From Arcobacteraceae bacterium (lineage in GTDB: Bacteria > Campylobacterota > Campylobacteria > Campylobacterales > Arcobacteraceae): a stretch of DNA of 46,451 nucleotides. Below, piece by piece: positions 1-8,584 of the stretch. Every line of letters begins with the position of its first letter. The stretch's first letter is position 1. The DNA is taken from NCBI GenBank assembly GCA_021107755.1, contig JAIOSF010000017.1, positions 1 through 46,451 of the forward strand, written 5' to 3'. Under the pieces are notes generated by a model that ran no database searches, had not been told where the DNA came from, and saw only the letters and a list, made by a program, of their open reading frames with translations. The position numbers were made by a program, and so were the translations under genes.

Positions 1-1617
1 TACATTGGAAGCTAGGTTTGACATCTGAATAATATTACTTGTATTATTTGATATATTTCCTGTTATCTCTTCTAAAGCTGCTGCTGTTTCTTCTAAGGCT
101 GCTGCTGCTTCATTTGAGTTTTGGTTCAAGATATCTACATTTTTAAGGAGTATATTAGAACTGTTATCTAGGGTTAGTCCGTTTGATTTGTTTTCTATTA
201 GCATTTGATTGATAATATCAGCTAAGTTATTTAAGCCTTTAGCAACGCCACCAATATCATTTTCAACTCTGTCTCTAAAGTCTAGTTTTGCAAAGTTATC
301 AAGTACTCTATTTATTTTATTGATATCTTCACACACATTATTACTTGTTACATCAAGCATATTGTTGAATATCTCTTTTAGTTCTGTTAGGTTTTCACTT
401 TGTGTTGATTTCTCTATTCTTTGATTAAGTCTACCTTGTCCAACTTCTGTAACAACTCTTTTTACATCTTCAAGTAGTGCTGTATCTTGGTCTATTAGAT
501 TTCTTGTATTCTCAATATTTTTATTTACAACTTTTGTCATAACACCTATCTCATCGCTTGAATTAATATCAATAGCCTGAACAGTTGTAGTTTCTTTATT
601 TAAATAGCTAAAGAATCCTAATAAACCTTTTTGGAATGTTTCTATTAAGTTCGCAATATCTCTTGGGATAATAATAGATAATGTGATAGCTATAATTAAA
701 ATAACTAGTGATATAACAGTAGTCATAAAATTAATACTCTCATTTAAGCTTGCAACTTTAGGTCCAATTGTATCTTGATCTTTTTTAATTGATAGCTTTA
801 CATCTTCACAAAGTTTTGCTATTTTTGGACCAATCACATTTAACTTATTATTGATAACATCATTTCTTTCTTTAATAATTTGAATAATTTTTGTTACACC
901 TTCTTCATATTGCTTAATTAATCCTATAGCTTCTTTAAGTTGAGCTCTTCTTGTTGGATTTTCAATGTTTTTTCTGATTTCTTTAAGCTCTTCGTTTAAA
1001 TTAATAAATTCTTTAAAGACCCTGTCAGAATGTTCTTTTTTGTTTGAAGCTAAAAACTTTGAAGTGTAAAGTCGTGCTAGAAGTAAAGTTCTTACTCCTT
1101 GTGCTGTAGCAAGTGCTGCTTCATCATCTTTATCATTATGGGCATTATTCATAACGGTAGTCATAAGTTGCTCTATTTTTTTACCATTTACATTAAGGTT
1201 ATTATTAACTACATCATTTCTTTTATTCATATAGTCTACAACTTGAAAAAAGTTTTCTTGATATTCTTTTAAATCATGGGAAATCATTTTTATCATTGGT
1301 ACACGAGTCGGGTTTTGTATCTCTTTGAGTGCTGTATTAACAAAACCTTCTGTTTTTGTATAGTAGCTGTTAAATTCGTCAATATCTTTTTGAGATTTTG
1401 TCATAAGATAATCTTTTACATTCATTCGAACCATAAGCATATTCGCTTGAACTCTTCCCGCTAAGATACTATCTTTTGCCATCTCTCTATAACTTGAAAA
1501 ACCATCTGCTGATTTACCAATTGCAGTGATACTGTAGATTGCAAGAATCGCAACAAGCACCGATAGTATTATAAATGAAGCTACTAATTTAGCTTTAATC
1601 GTCATATTTTTAAACAT
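1..1617 (-). CDS. Methyl-accepting chemotaxis protein, HBM-type sensor (C-terminus beyond window)
   Basis: Transmembrane chemoreceptor that would feed the CheA/CheW pathway. I translated the minus strand from the ATG at 1617, which follows an AGGAAAG ribosome site; the frame stays open for 539 codons to the window edge. A first membrane segment lies at about residues 8-28 and a second at about 310-330. The sensor region between them holds two related helical stretches, each with an RNDVxNNxLNVxGxKI motif, as expected of the helical bimodular (HBM) ligand domain. A HAMP-like region follows, and the last visible residues (AAAALEETAAALEEI) begin the signalling coiled coil. The conserved MCP hairpin tip is outside the window. 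The ligand is unknown. The family call is firm. Confidence 0.9.
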   Translation of the reverse strand, partial: MFKNMTIKAKLVASFIILSVLVAILAIYSITAIGKSADGFSSYREMAKDSILAGRVQANMLMVRMNVKDYLMTKSQKDIDEFNSYYTKTEGFVNTALKEIQNPTRVPMIKMISHDLKEYQENFFQVVDYMNKRNDVVNNNLNVNGKKIEQLMTTVMNNAHNDKDDEAALATAQGVRTLLLARLYTSKFLASNKKEHSDRVFKEFINLNEELKEIRKNIENPTRRAQLKEAIGLIKQYEEGVTKIIQIIKERNDVINNKLNVIGPKIAKLCEDVKLSIKKDQDTIGPKVASLNESINFMTTVISLVILIIAITLSIIIPRDIANLIETFQKGLLGFFSYLNKETTTVQAIDINSSDEIGVMTKVVNKNIENTRNLIDQDTALLEDVKRVVTEVGQGRLNQRIEKSTQSENLTELKEIFNNMLDVTSNNVCEDINKINRVLDNFAKLDFRDRVENDIGGVAKGLNNLADIINQMLIENKSNGLTLDNSSNILLKNVDILNQNSNEAAAALEETAAALEEITGNISNNTSNIIQMSNLASNV

Positions 1618-1703
1618 CTACTTTCCTTTTAATATTGTTGAACAATTATATATTATAATAATAAAGATATAGTGAAGATTAAATTAGTAAAGTTTTTTTA
1701 TAT

Positions 1704-1741
1704 AAAAAAAGGGGAAGTGTAGTAACACTTCCCCCCCCTTT
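1704..1741 (-). terminator. Rho-independent terminator of tpx
   Basis: A perfect 10-bp stem (1711-1720 paired with 1725-1734) with a 4-nt loop is followed, on the minus strand, by seven Ts (complement of 1704-1710). It lies just past the tpx stop codon and before the chemoreceptor gene, so it separates the two transcripts. An unusual run of eight C bases is at 1731-1738. Confidence 0.8.
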
Positions 1742-1768
1742 TTTAATAACATAATAAAAATTACTATA

Positions 1769-2320
1769 TTATGAACAATGTCCACCACCACAACAAGTTG
1801 AACCAGCTACCGCTGTTGCTGCTTCAATTGCTGCTGCATAATCAGGCTCTGCTGTAATTTCAGATACTAACTCTTTATATGTTACTTTTCCAGAACAATC
1901 AATAACAAATACTGCTCTTGCAGTTACACCTGCTAATGGTCCATCTGCTAAAAGCATACCATAAGCATTTGCAAAATCTTTGTTTCTAAAATCTGAACAT
2001 ACTGCTAAATTTTCAATACCAGCTGTTGAACAAAATTTTGCTGCTGCAAATGGTAAATCCATAGATACAGTTTTTACTGTAACACCTTTAATTGAAGCTG
2101 CTTCTGTATTGAATTTTCTTGTTTCTGCATCACATACTGGTGTATCTAATGAAGGTACAACTACAACTAATTGTGCTTTATCTTGAGCTCCACCAATTGT
2201 TTCATCTTGAAGCATAGGGTTACAGTTTACTACTGTTACTACTGGAGCTGTATCTCCAACATTGATTTCATTTCCCGCTAAATTACATACGATGTCATTT
2301 TTAAATGTTACTGTTGCCAT
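1769..2320 (-). CDS. tpx: Thiol peroxidase (peroxiredoxin Tpx) with Cys-rich C-terminal tail
   Basis: Atypical 2-Cys peroxiredoxin that reduces hydrogen peroxide and alkyl hydroperoxides using thioredoxin. The peroxidatic cysteine is C63 in the motif TPVCDAETRKF and the resolving cysteine is C97 in AAKFCS, 34 residues later, the same spacing as in E. coli Tpx. I chose the ATG at 2320 (183 residues) because AAAGGA precedes it and the protein then begins with the usual MATVTFKND; a longer frame to 2365 has no good start. The protein is about 15 residues longer than usual and ends in a tail with C176, C177, H181 and C182. It has nine cysteines in total, which is high for Tpx. Transcribed alone, divergently from tlyA. 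Confidence 0.95.
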   Translation of the reverse strand: MATVTFKNDIVCNLAGNEINVGDTAPVVTVVNCNPMLQDETIGGAQDKAQLVVVVPSLDTPVCDAETRKFNTEAASIKGVTVKTVSMDLPFAAAKFCSTAGIENLAVCSDFRNKDFANAYGMLLADGPLAGVTARAVFVIDCSGKVTYKELVSEITAEPDYAAAIEAATAVAGSTCCGGGHCS

Positions 2321-2429
2321 ATTTCTAAATCCTTTTTTTGTTTTAAGTGATAGAAGTTTAATCAAATAAGATAAAATTACTCTTAAATCATTGAGTTAGT
2401 CATTTTGCTATATCTAACTAAAATTTAAG

Positions 2430-2435
2430 TACAAT
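2430..2435 (+). promoter_or_regulatory. Putative -10 box of tlyA (leaderless arrangement)
   Basis: TACAAT ends six bases before the tlyA ATG, so transcription starting seven bases past the box would begin at the A of the start codon. No Shine-Dalgarno sequence precedes the ATG. The same spacing is seen at dnaE. Confidence 0.45.
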
Positions 2436-2441
2436 AATCCT

Positions 2442-3149
2442 ATGAGATTAGACATATACCTAACAAAGCATAACAATATTCAAAGTAGAAATAAAGCAAA
2501 TGAATTAATTAAGTTAAAAAAAGTTTTAGTAGATGGTAAAATAGTAACAAAACCATCTTTTAATGTAGAAGAGATTCATAAAATAACTCTTACCCAAGAG
2601 GAGTTCTTTGTGAGTCGTGCTGCTTATAAGTTAAAATATTTTTTAGAAGAGTTTGTTATTGATTTACATGATAAGGTAGCTTTAGACATAGGCTCTTCAA
2701 CGGGTGGTTTTACACAAATATTATTAGCATCAAATGTACAACGAGTAACTTGTGTAGATGTGGGGACTAATCAACTTCACGAAACTTTAAAAGATGATAC
2801 AAGAATTATTATCAAAGAGAACACCGATATTAGAGAGTTTCATAGTGATCAAAAATACAATTTAGTTACTTGTGATGTTTCTTTTATAAGTATATTAAAT
2901 ATTATAAAAGATATAGATAGACTTAGCAGTGATAAAATCATTATATTATACAAACCACAATTTGAAGTTGGAAGAGAAGTAAAAAGAGATAGTAAAGGTA
3001 TGGTTGTAGATACAAAAGCCATTGAGAAGTGTAGAAAAGAGTTTTTAAAAGTAGTAATAGAGTTAGGATGGAAACTTATATATAATAAGAGTAGTCAACT
3101 TTCAGGTAAAAGTGGAAATATTGAAGAACTTTTTTATTTTGAGAAGTAG
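2442..3149 (+). CDS. tlyA: TlyA family rRNA (cytidine-2'-O)-methyltransferase
   Basis: RNA 2'-O-methyltransferase of the TlyA/hemolysin A family, which in other bacteria methylates cytidines of 16S and/or 23S rRNA. The first 60 residues form an S4 RNA-binding domain (MRLDIYLTKHN at the start, RNKANELI). The FtsJ-like SAM-binding domain follows with the motif DIGSSTGGFTQ near residue 85. The length, 235 residues, is normal. The start must be near this ATG because family members begin with MRLD. The gene is followed two bases later by the protease gene. Older annotation calls this family haemolysin; methyltransferase is the better supported role. Confidence 0.92.
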   Translation: MRLDIYLTKHNNIQSRNKANELIKLKKVLVDGKIVTKPSFNVEEIHKITLTQEEFFVSRAAYKLKYFLEEFVIDLHDKVALDIGSSTGGFTQILLASNVQRVTCVDVGTNQLHETLKDDTRIIIKENTDIREFHSDQKYNLVTCDVSFISILNIIKDIDRLSSDKIIILYKPQFEVGREVKRDSKGMVVDTKAIEKCRKEFLKVVIELGWKLIYNKSSQLSGKSGNIEELFYFEK

Positions 3150-3151
3150 CT

Positions 3152-4318
3152 ATGAGATACATACTTTTTTTTTATTTTTTTTGTAGTGTTTTATATGCTA
3201 ATTTGCAACTTGCTGATGAAGAATTTACAAAAGGTAATTATACTAAAGCTATAGAGTATTATGAACAGTTACCTAAGCAAGATAAATATATCAATAAAAA
3301 ACTTTTTCAATCATATATATTAGCTGCTGACCATTTTTCATATGTTTATAATTTTGAAGAATCTAAAAAATATTATAATAAAGCAATGCCATACAATGAA
3401 AAGTTAGTAAAAAGTAAATTAGCAAAACTGTATGAAAAAGAGGGAAATCTTTATAATAAAGGTAGAAAATATAATTTAGCATTACAATCATATACTAAAG
3501 CTGTAGCGTTTGGAACTACGGAACTTGAAAAAAAGATAGTTGATATTAAAAAAATTTTACAACATCAAAAAAATCTAAAAAATGATACTAGAAAAGTAGT
3601 CAATCAAAACTCACCAATATGGACAAAAGCAATTGGAAGATTGGTAATACCAACAAGAATAAAGATGGCTACAAATAGTGGGTATAAAGTAGATATAAAA
3701 AAATGTTCCGCTACTTTAGTGAATTTTGAAGAGTTACATAGTTCAAAAATTATTGTTACAGCATCTCATTGTTTAACTAAGTTTGATAAAAGTGTTGGTT
3801 TATTGAGATTTCTTATTAAATCAAAAGAGAATAAAATCATACAAAAATATGCAACTATATATAAAGACAGTAATTTTGACCCAAAATTGAAAAAAGCAAG
3901 TGACTTTGCAATACTTATATTAAGCTCACCAATATCAAAAGAGGAAGTGGAACCTGTTAAAGTGGTTGAAAAAAGTTTCAATAAGTTACAAGAGGAATAT
4001 AAGTATCACTTTGCATCGTTAGCAGGTTTTTCAAGTGATATTGGTGATTTTGGGAGTCAATTAACTTATGATCCAAAATGTAAAATTCAATATTTTAATA
4101 AATTATATGGAAAAAGTAGTTGTAGTGGATTTAAAGGTGCATCGGGTGGACCTGTCGTTTTAACAACATCTAAAGATAAAAAAACAATAGAATATTATTT
4201 TGTAGGGATAATTTCTCACTTTCGAGGAAACAAGTATAATAAGATATATTTTGCACCACATCATATTTTTTATCAATCATTAAAAAAAGCAATAGAAATA
4301 TATAATAATAAAGAATAA
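3152..4318 (+). CDS. Exported trypsin-like serine protease with N-terminal TPR-like repeats
   Basis: Probable secreted or periplasmic serine endopeptidase. A signal peptide covers about residues 1-16 (cleavage near YAN). Residues 17-135 look like tetratricopeptide-type helical repeats (for example FTKGNYTKAIEYYEQL). The protease domain, about 155-385, shows the catalytic triad: H206 in VTASHC, D251 in ASDFAIL and S331 in GASGGP. C185 and C207 match the position of the disulfide beside the catalytic histidine in trypsin-like enzymes; C310 and C324 may form another. It follows tlyA by two bases and may be co-transcribed. The substrate is unknown. The fold and triad are clear by eye; the TPR call is less certain. 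Confidence 0.82.
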   Translation: MRYILFFYFFCSVLYANLQLADEEFTKGNYTKAIEYYEQLPKQDKYINKKLFQSYILAADHFSYVYNFEESKKYYNKAMPYNEKLVKSKLAKLYEKEGNLYNKGRKYNLALQSYTKAVAFGTTELEKKIVDIKKILQHQKNLKNDTRKVVNQNSPIWTKAIGRLVIPTRIKMATNSGYKVDIKKCSATLVNFEELHSSKIIVTASHCLTKFDKSVGLLRFLIKSKENKIIQKYATIYKDSNFDPKLKKASDFAILILSSPISKEEVEPVKVVEKSFNKLQEEYKYHFASLAGFSSDIGDFGSQLTYDPKCKIQYFNKLYGKSSCSGFKGASGGPVVLTTSKDKKTIEYYFVGIISHFRGNKYNKIYFAPHHIFYQSLKKAIEIYNNKE

Positions 4319-4352
4319 GCTACAGTTTATTAATTTTTAAGCTAAAGTTAAA

Positions 4353-4358
4353 TATAAT
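4353..4358 (+). promoter_or_regulatory. Putative -10 box for the rpmJ-rplQ operon
   Basis: TATAAT lies about 130 bases upstream of rpmJ with no recognisable -35 element, as is usual in Campylobacterota. It would give a leader of about 120 nt. Confidence 0.45.
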
Positions 4359-4425
4359 TCGCTTCCATTTCTATAACCAGTGAGAAGTTTTTATAAAACT
4401 TTCTAAATAGGTTTTATAAAGAGTT

Positions 4426-4449
4426 GGTGTAAAACATAGATTTTGCACC
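4426..4449 (+). promoter_or_regulatory. Stem-loop in the leader of the rpmJ-rplQ operon
   Basis: GGTGTAAAA at 4426-4434 pairs with TTTTGCACC at 4441-4449 (one G-U pair, 6-nt loop). No U-run follows, so it is not a simple terminator. It could be a control site for a ribosomal protein; in E. coli S4 controls the equivalent operon through a leader structure. This role is inferred. Confidence 0.4.
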
Positions 4450-4487
4450 TGTGATAGAATTTGGAAATACACTAAAAGGATACTTTT

Positions 4488-4601
4488 ATGAAAGTAAGAG
4501 CTTCAGTAAAAAAAATGTGTGACAAGTGTAAAATTGTCAAAAGAAAAGGTATCACAAGAGTAATTTGTGAAACTAAAAAACATAAACAAAGACAAGGATA
4601 A
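4488..4601 (+). CDS. rpmJ: 50S ribosomal protein L36
   Basis: Small zinc-binding protein of the large ribosomal subunit. The 37-residue frame begins [15 protein letters not shown] and ends KKHKQRQG. C11, C14, C27 and H32 make up the zinc site of the zinc-containing L36 type. AAAAGGA lies upstream of the ATG. It starts the operon here. In many relatives infA lies directly upstream, but no infA is present between the protease gene and rpmJ. Confidence 0.97.
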   Translation: MKVRASVKKMCDKCKIVKRKGITRVICETKKHKQRQG

Positions 4602-4603
4602 GC

Positions 4604-4972
4604 ATGGCTAGGATAGCAGGTACAGACTTACCACAAAAAAAGAGAATGGAGTATGCTTTAACTTATATTTTTGGTATAGGTTTACATACTTCAAGACTAA
4701 TCTTAGATGCTACAGGTATCTCTTACGATAAAAGAGTACATGAGCTTACAGAAGATGAAGTTGCTGCAATTAGAAACGAAATCCAAGAAAACTACATGGT
4801 AGAAGGGGATTTAAGAAAAAAAGTTGCTATGGATATTAAAGCATTAATGGCTTTAGGATCTTATAGAGGTTTAAGACACAGAAGAGGTTTACCATGTAGA
4901 GGGCAAAAGACTAAAACTAATGCTCGAACAAGAAAAGGTAAAAAGAAAACTGTTGGCGCAGCGGCTAAGTAA
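4604..4972 (+). CDS. rpsM: 30S ribosomal protein S13
   Basis: Component of the small-subunit head that contacts the large subunit and P-site tRNA. The 122 residues start [14 protein letters not shown] and contain the conserved [17 protein letters not shown] stretch and the basic tail. Two bases separate it from rpmJ and nine from rpsK, so they are one operon. Confidence 0.98.
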   Translation: MARIAGTDLPQKKRMEYALTYIFGIGLHTSRLILDATGISYDKRVHELTEDEVAAIRNEIQENYMVEGDLRKKVAMDIKALMALGSYRGLRHRRGLPCRGQKTKTNARTRKGKKKTVGAAAK

Positions 4973-4981
4973 GGATAACTA

Positions 4982-5374
4982 ATGGCAAAAAGAAAAGTAA
5001 CTAGAAAAAAAGTTGTAAAAAAGAATATTGCTGACGGTATCGTTCATATAGCAGCAACATTTAACAACACTATGGTAACAGTAACAGACAATGCAGGAAA
5101 TGCAATTTCTTGGTCAAGTGCTGGTAACTTAGGTTTTAGAGGAAGTAAAAAATCTACTCCTTTCGCAGCAACAGCAGCAGTTGAAGATGCAATGCAAAAA
5201 GCAATTGAGCATGGTATTAAAAATGTTGGTATCAAAGTACAAGGACCAGGTTCTGGTAGAGATACAGCAGTTAAAGCAATTGGTGCAGTTGAAGGTATAA
5301 CAGTTAAATGGTTTAAGGATGTTACACCACTACCACATAATGGTTGTAGACCTCCTAAAAGAAGAAGAGTATAA
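4982..5374 (+). CDS. rpsK: 30S ribosomal protein S11
   Basis: Small-subunit platform protein. The 130-residue product has the family signatures [27 protein letters not shown] and, near the end, [14 protein letters not shown]. Normal length. Lies between rpsM and rpsD with short gaps. Confidence 0.98.
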   Translation: MAKRKVTRKKVVKKNIADGIVHIAATFNNTMVTVTDNAGNAISWSSAGNLGFRGSKKSTPFAATAAVEDAMQKAIEHGIKNVGIKVQGPGSGRDTAVKAIGAVEGITVKWFKDVTPLPHNGCRPPKRRRV

Positions 5375-5383
5375 GGATAAGGC

Positions 5384-6010
5384 ATGGCAAGATATAGAGG
5401 ACCAGTTGAAAAACTAGAAAGACGACTTAATGCTGACCTTGGACTTAAAGGTGAAAGAAGACTAAACGGTAAATCTGCTTTAGAAAAAAGACCTTTTGCT
5501 CCTGGACAACATGGACAAAGAAGATCAAAATTATCAGAATATGGTATGCAACTTCAAGAAAAGCAAAAAGCAAAAATTATTTATGGTGTATCTGAAAAAC
5601 AATTCAGAAAATACTTTAAAGAAGCAGCAAGAAGAGAAGGTAATACAGGTGCTAACTTAATTACTTTAATCGAAACAAGATTAGACAATGTTGTTTACAG
5701 AATGGGATTTGCTACAACTAGAGCAAATGCTAGACAATTTGTAACACATGGGCATATCTTAGTAGATGGTAAAAAAGTTGATATTCCATCTTTTATTGTA
5801 CAACCAGGTCAAAAAATTGAGATAAAAGAAAAATCAAAAGCTAACGCTCAAATCGTTAGATCTTTAGAGTTAACAAATCAAACAGGAATGGTTGAATGGG
5901 TTGATGTTGATAAAGATAAAGTGTTTGGAATTTTTACAAGAATACCTACAAGAGAAGAAGTAGTTATTCCAGTTGAAGAAAGACTAATAGTAGAGTTATA
6001 TTCTAAATAA
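5384..6010 (+). CDS. rpsD: 30S ribosomal protein S4
   Basis: Primary 16S rRNA-binding assembly protein and, in E. coli, the translational repressor of this operon. The 208 residues start [15 protein letters not shown], with the [11 protein letters not shown] motif and an S4 RNA-binding domain at about 98-165 ([20 protein letters not shown]). AAGGATAAGGC precedes the start. No N-terminal zinc-binding cysteines are present, so this is the cysteine-free S4 form. Confidence 0.98.
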   Translation: MARYRGPVEKLERRLNADLGLKGERRLNGKSALEKRPFAPGQHGQRRSKLSEYGMQLQEKQKAKIIYGVSEKQFRKYFKEAARREGNTGANLITLIETRLDNVVYRMGFATTRANARQFVTHGHILVDGKKVDIPSFIVQPGQKIEIKEKSKANAQIVRSLELTNQTGMVEWVDVDKDKVFGIFTRIPTREEVVIPVEERLIVELYSK

Positions 6011-6033
6011 TAAAAAATTTTAAAGGAAAATAT

Positions 6034-7038
6034 ATGAAAAAATTTGTAGATGCTCCGTTTTTACCAACAGAGGTAGAGATAGAACAAATTACTGAAACTA
6101 GTGCTAAGATTAGTGCTTTTCCTTTTGAGAGTGGGTATGCTATAACTTTAGCACACCCATTAAGAAGACTTTTAATGAGTAGCTCAGTTGGATATTCTCC
6201 AATTGCAGTTAAAATTGAGGGTGCAAAACATGAATTTGACTCTATTAGAGGTATGCTTGAGGATATTGCTATTTTTATCATTAACTTAAAAGAGTTAAGA
6301 TTTAAAATAAAAGGTGGACAAGAGCAAATTGAAGTAGAATACTCATTTAGTAATGCACAAGAGATAAAAGCTTCAAGTTTAGAAAATGACGATATTGAAG
6401 TTATTAACAAAGATCATCACTTAGCTACAATTAATAGTGATTGTACACTAAACTTTTCTGTAATTATACAAAAAGGTATTGGATATGTTCCAAGTGAAGA
6501 TTTAAGAGATTTAGTACCAGCTGATTATATCCCTGTTGATGCTTTCTTTACACCAGTAAAAAAAGTAACATATGATATAGAAAAAATCTTAGTAGAAGAT
6601 AACCCTAACTATGAAAAAGCTGTATTTACAGTTGAAACAGATGGGCAAATTTCTCCTATTGATGCATTTAAAGAAGCTGTAAGTACAATGTACTCTCAAA
6701 TGTCAGTATTTAATAAAGTATTTGACTTAGCGGAAGTAAAATTAGTAGAATCAAATGCAACTGAGAGTTCGATAGATTTAAAAGATTTAATTGTAAAAAT
6801 TGATGATTTAAATTTAAGTGCTAGAAGTTTTAATTCACTAGATAGAGCTGGAATTAAATATGTAGGTGATTTAGCACTTATGAGTGAAGTTGAAGTAAAA
6901 AGTATCAAAAACTTAGGAAAAAAATCTTTAGAAGAGATTTCTGATAAGTTTGCTGAGATAGGTTATCCAATAGATAGTAGCCTTCCTGAAGATACAGCAT
7001 CAGCTTTAAGAAAAAAATTAGAGCAAATAAAAGCTTAA
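6034..7038 (+). CDS. rpoA: DNA-directed RNA polymerase subunit alpha
   Basis: Alpha subunit; the N-terminal domain dimerises and nucleates polymerase assembly, and the C-terminal domain contacts UP elements and activators. N-terminal motif [16 protein letters not shown] is at about residues 42-57. The C-terminal domain (about 250-330) has [14 protein letters not shown], which retains the arginine and asparagine matching the DNA-contacting R265 and N268 of E. coli, and [10 protein letters not shown]. Length 334 is typical. AAAGGAAA precedes the ATG. Confidence 0.98.
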   Translation: MKKFVDAPFLPTEVEIEQITETSAKISAFPFESGYAITLAHPLRRLLMSSSVGYSPIAVKIEGAKHEFDSIRGMLEDIAIFIINLKELRFKIKGGQEQIEVEYSFSNAQEIKASSLENDDIEVINKDHHLATINSDCTLNFSVIIQKGIGYVPSEDLRDLVPADYIPVDAFFTPVKKVTYDIEKILVEDNPNYEKAVFTVETDGQISPIDAFKEAVSTMYSQMSVFNKVFDLAEVKLVESNATESSIDLKDLIVKIDDLNLSARSFNSLDRAGIKYVGDLALMSEVEVKSIKNLGKKSLEEISDKFAEIGYPIDSSLPEDTASALRKKLEQIKA

Positions 7039-7057
7039 TAAAAGAAAGGGTCGGATA

Positions 7058-7408
7058 ATGAGACATAAGCATGGATATAGAAAGCTTAGTAGAACATCTT
7101 CTCACAGAAAAGCATTATTAGCAAATCTTGCGATTTGTATGATTGAAAGAGAAAGAATTGAAACTACTTTACCAAAAGCTAAAGAGTTAAAAAGATATAT
7201 GGAAAAATTAGTAACAAAAGCTTCATCTGGTGATTTAAATTCACATAGATTAGTTTTTGCTTCATTACAAAGTAAAACTGCTACAAATAAACTTGTAACA
7301 GAATTAGCACCAAAATATGCTGATAGAAACGGTGGATATACATCAATCGTTAAAACAAGAATCAGAAGAGGTGATGCTACACAAATGGCTTACATCTCAT
7401 TTGTATAG
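7058..7408 (+). CDS. rplQ: 50S ribosomal protein L17
   Basis: Large-subunit protein near the peptide exit tunnel. The 116 residues start [20 protein letters not shown], as in the family, and end [17 protein letters not shown]. Last gene of the operon; a strong terminator follows. Confidence 0.98.
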   Translation: MRHKHGYRKLSRTSSHRKALLANLAICMIERERIETTLPKAKELKRYMEKLVTKASSGDLNSHRLVFASLQSKTATNKLVTELAPKYADRNGGYTSIVKTRIRRGDATQMAYISFV

Positions 7409-7431
7409 TAAATAAAATACACTTTATTTAT

Positions 7432-7462
7432 AAAGGCTAGCAAGAAGTTGCTAGCCTTTTTT
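7432..7462 (+). terminator. Rho-independent terminator of the rpmJ-rplQ operon
   Basis: A perfect 12-bp stem (7432-7443 with 7448-7459) and 4-nt loop GAAG run straight into a T-tract. It lies 23 bases after the rplQ stop. Confidence 0.92.
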
Positions 7463-7596
7463 CTTTCATTTAAATATACTTCCACTGCATTAAAATAAAT
7501 CCTCATGTGATATAAATATATTATAATAATATCTTATGGTACTTTTGTGATACTTTATTATGATACAATTTTATGTACAGTTGAAGGAACATATAA

Positions 7597-8526
7597 ATGG
7601 ATAATACAAATCAATATCTACCAATAGATAAAATTATTATAGAACATAACAATAATTTTTTATTTAATTTATATACGAAAAGCACAAAAGATGAAGAGGC
7701 TAGATTAGTATATGAAAATGGCGTTGATTTATCAATAAATGACGCTAAAAATCTTCTTGACTATCCTTTTTTATATGTTGAAAAAGAGAAAAAAGGCGTT
7801 TATCAGGATTATTATAAAAATTACATAGAACAAAAGATTATACCTAAGAATATGAAATCTTTTTATGAAGATGTAAGTAAAAATATAAATAGTTTATTTG
7901 ATAATCCAGAATCAATAGAAAATGTAAAAGAGGCAAAAGTAGTTGTAACAGATATGGTAAATACTATTCTTCAAGATGATTTTAAAGTTGAATCATTTGT
8001 ATCAATATTATCTAGTGATTATTATACCCATACTCATTCATTAAATGTAAGTGTATATTCCTTATGTATAGGGAAACATATGGGGATGGATAAAAAACTT
8101 TTAGAAGAACTAGGAATTTCAGCTTTACTCCATGACTTAGGAAAGACTAAAATTAATCCAGAAATTATTAATAAAAATGGAAAACTAACAGACCAAGAGT
8201 TTAAAGAAGTACAGAATCATCCATTTTATGGATGGTTATTAGCAAAAAAATGTGGAATTACAAATACAAATATATTAGCAGGAATTCGTAATCACCATGA
8301 AAAAATTGATGGAACAGGATATCCTGATGGACTTTTTGATAAAGAGATACATGTTTTTGCAAAAATAATTGGAGTATGTGATGTATTTGATGCACTAACT
8401 ACTAAAAGAACCTATAAAGATTCAGTGAGTACTTTTGATACAATAATGATGATGAAAAAAGAGATGTCTAATCATTTAGATGAAAAAATAATTAATCAAT
8501 TTATTCAGATATTAAAAGGTGAATAA
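7597..8526 (+). CDS. HD-GYP domain protein, probable cyclic di-GMP phosphodiesterase
   Basis: Likely hydrolyses cyclic di-GMP. The HD-GYP domain fills about residues 135-305: H146/H148 region (YYTHTHSLN), the HD pair H179-D180 in LLHDLGKTKINPEI, and HHEKIDGTGYPDGL at 233-246, which contains the GYP triplet. All metal-binding positions visible in active members are present. The first 130 residues are an unrecognised domain without membrane segments. AAGGAAC precedes the ATG. It stands alone between the ribosomal operon terminator and dnaE. Confidence 0.9.
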   Translation: MDNTNQYLPIDKIIIEHNNNFLFNLYTKSTKDEEARLVYENGVDLSINDAKNLLDYPFLYVEKEKKGVYQDYYKNYIEQKIIPKNMKSFYEDVSKNINSLFDNPESIENVKEAKVVVTDMVNTILQDDFKVESFVSILSSDYYTHTHSLNVSVYSLCIGKHMGMDKKLLEELGISALLHDLGKTKINPEIINKNGKLTDQEFKEVQNHPFYGWLLAKKCGITNTNILAGIRNHHEKIDGTGYPDGLFDKEIHVFAKIIGVCDVFDALTTKRTYKDSVSTFDTIMMMKKEMSNHLDEKIINQFIQILKGE

Positions 8527-8572
8527 ATAGTAAAATTTTAAAAATTTAACCACTAATATATTTAGAATAAGA

Positions 8573-8578
8573 TAAAAT
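8573..8578 (+). promoter_or_regulatory. Putative -10 box of dnaE (leaderless arrangement)
   Basis: TAAAAT ends six bases before the dnaE ATG. The reading frame is closed upstream by the TAA at 8573, so no earlier start is possible, and there is no Shine-Dalgarno sequence. Transcription starting seven bases past the box would begin at the A of the ATG. Confidence 0.5.
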
Positions 8579-8584
8579 ACTCTC

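Noticed and set aside
1634-1646. Palindrome ATTGTTGAACAAT ahead of the chemoreceptor gene
   Set aside because: Short and AT-rich; cannot be told from chance without comparison.
2321-2365. Longer tpx start adding 15 residues
   Set aside because: The extension contains the ribosome site AAAGGA and is absent from the Tpx family.
5044-5385. Long minus-strand frame opposite rpsK
   Set aside because: Shadow of a conserved ribosomal protein gene on the plus strand.
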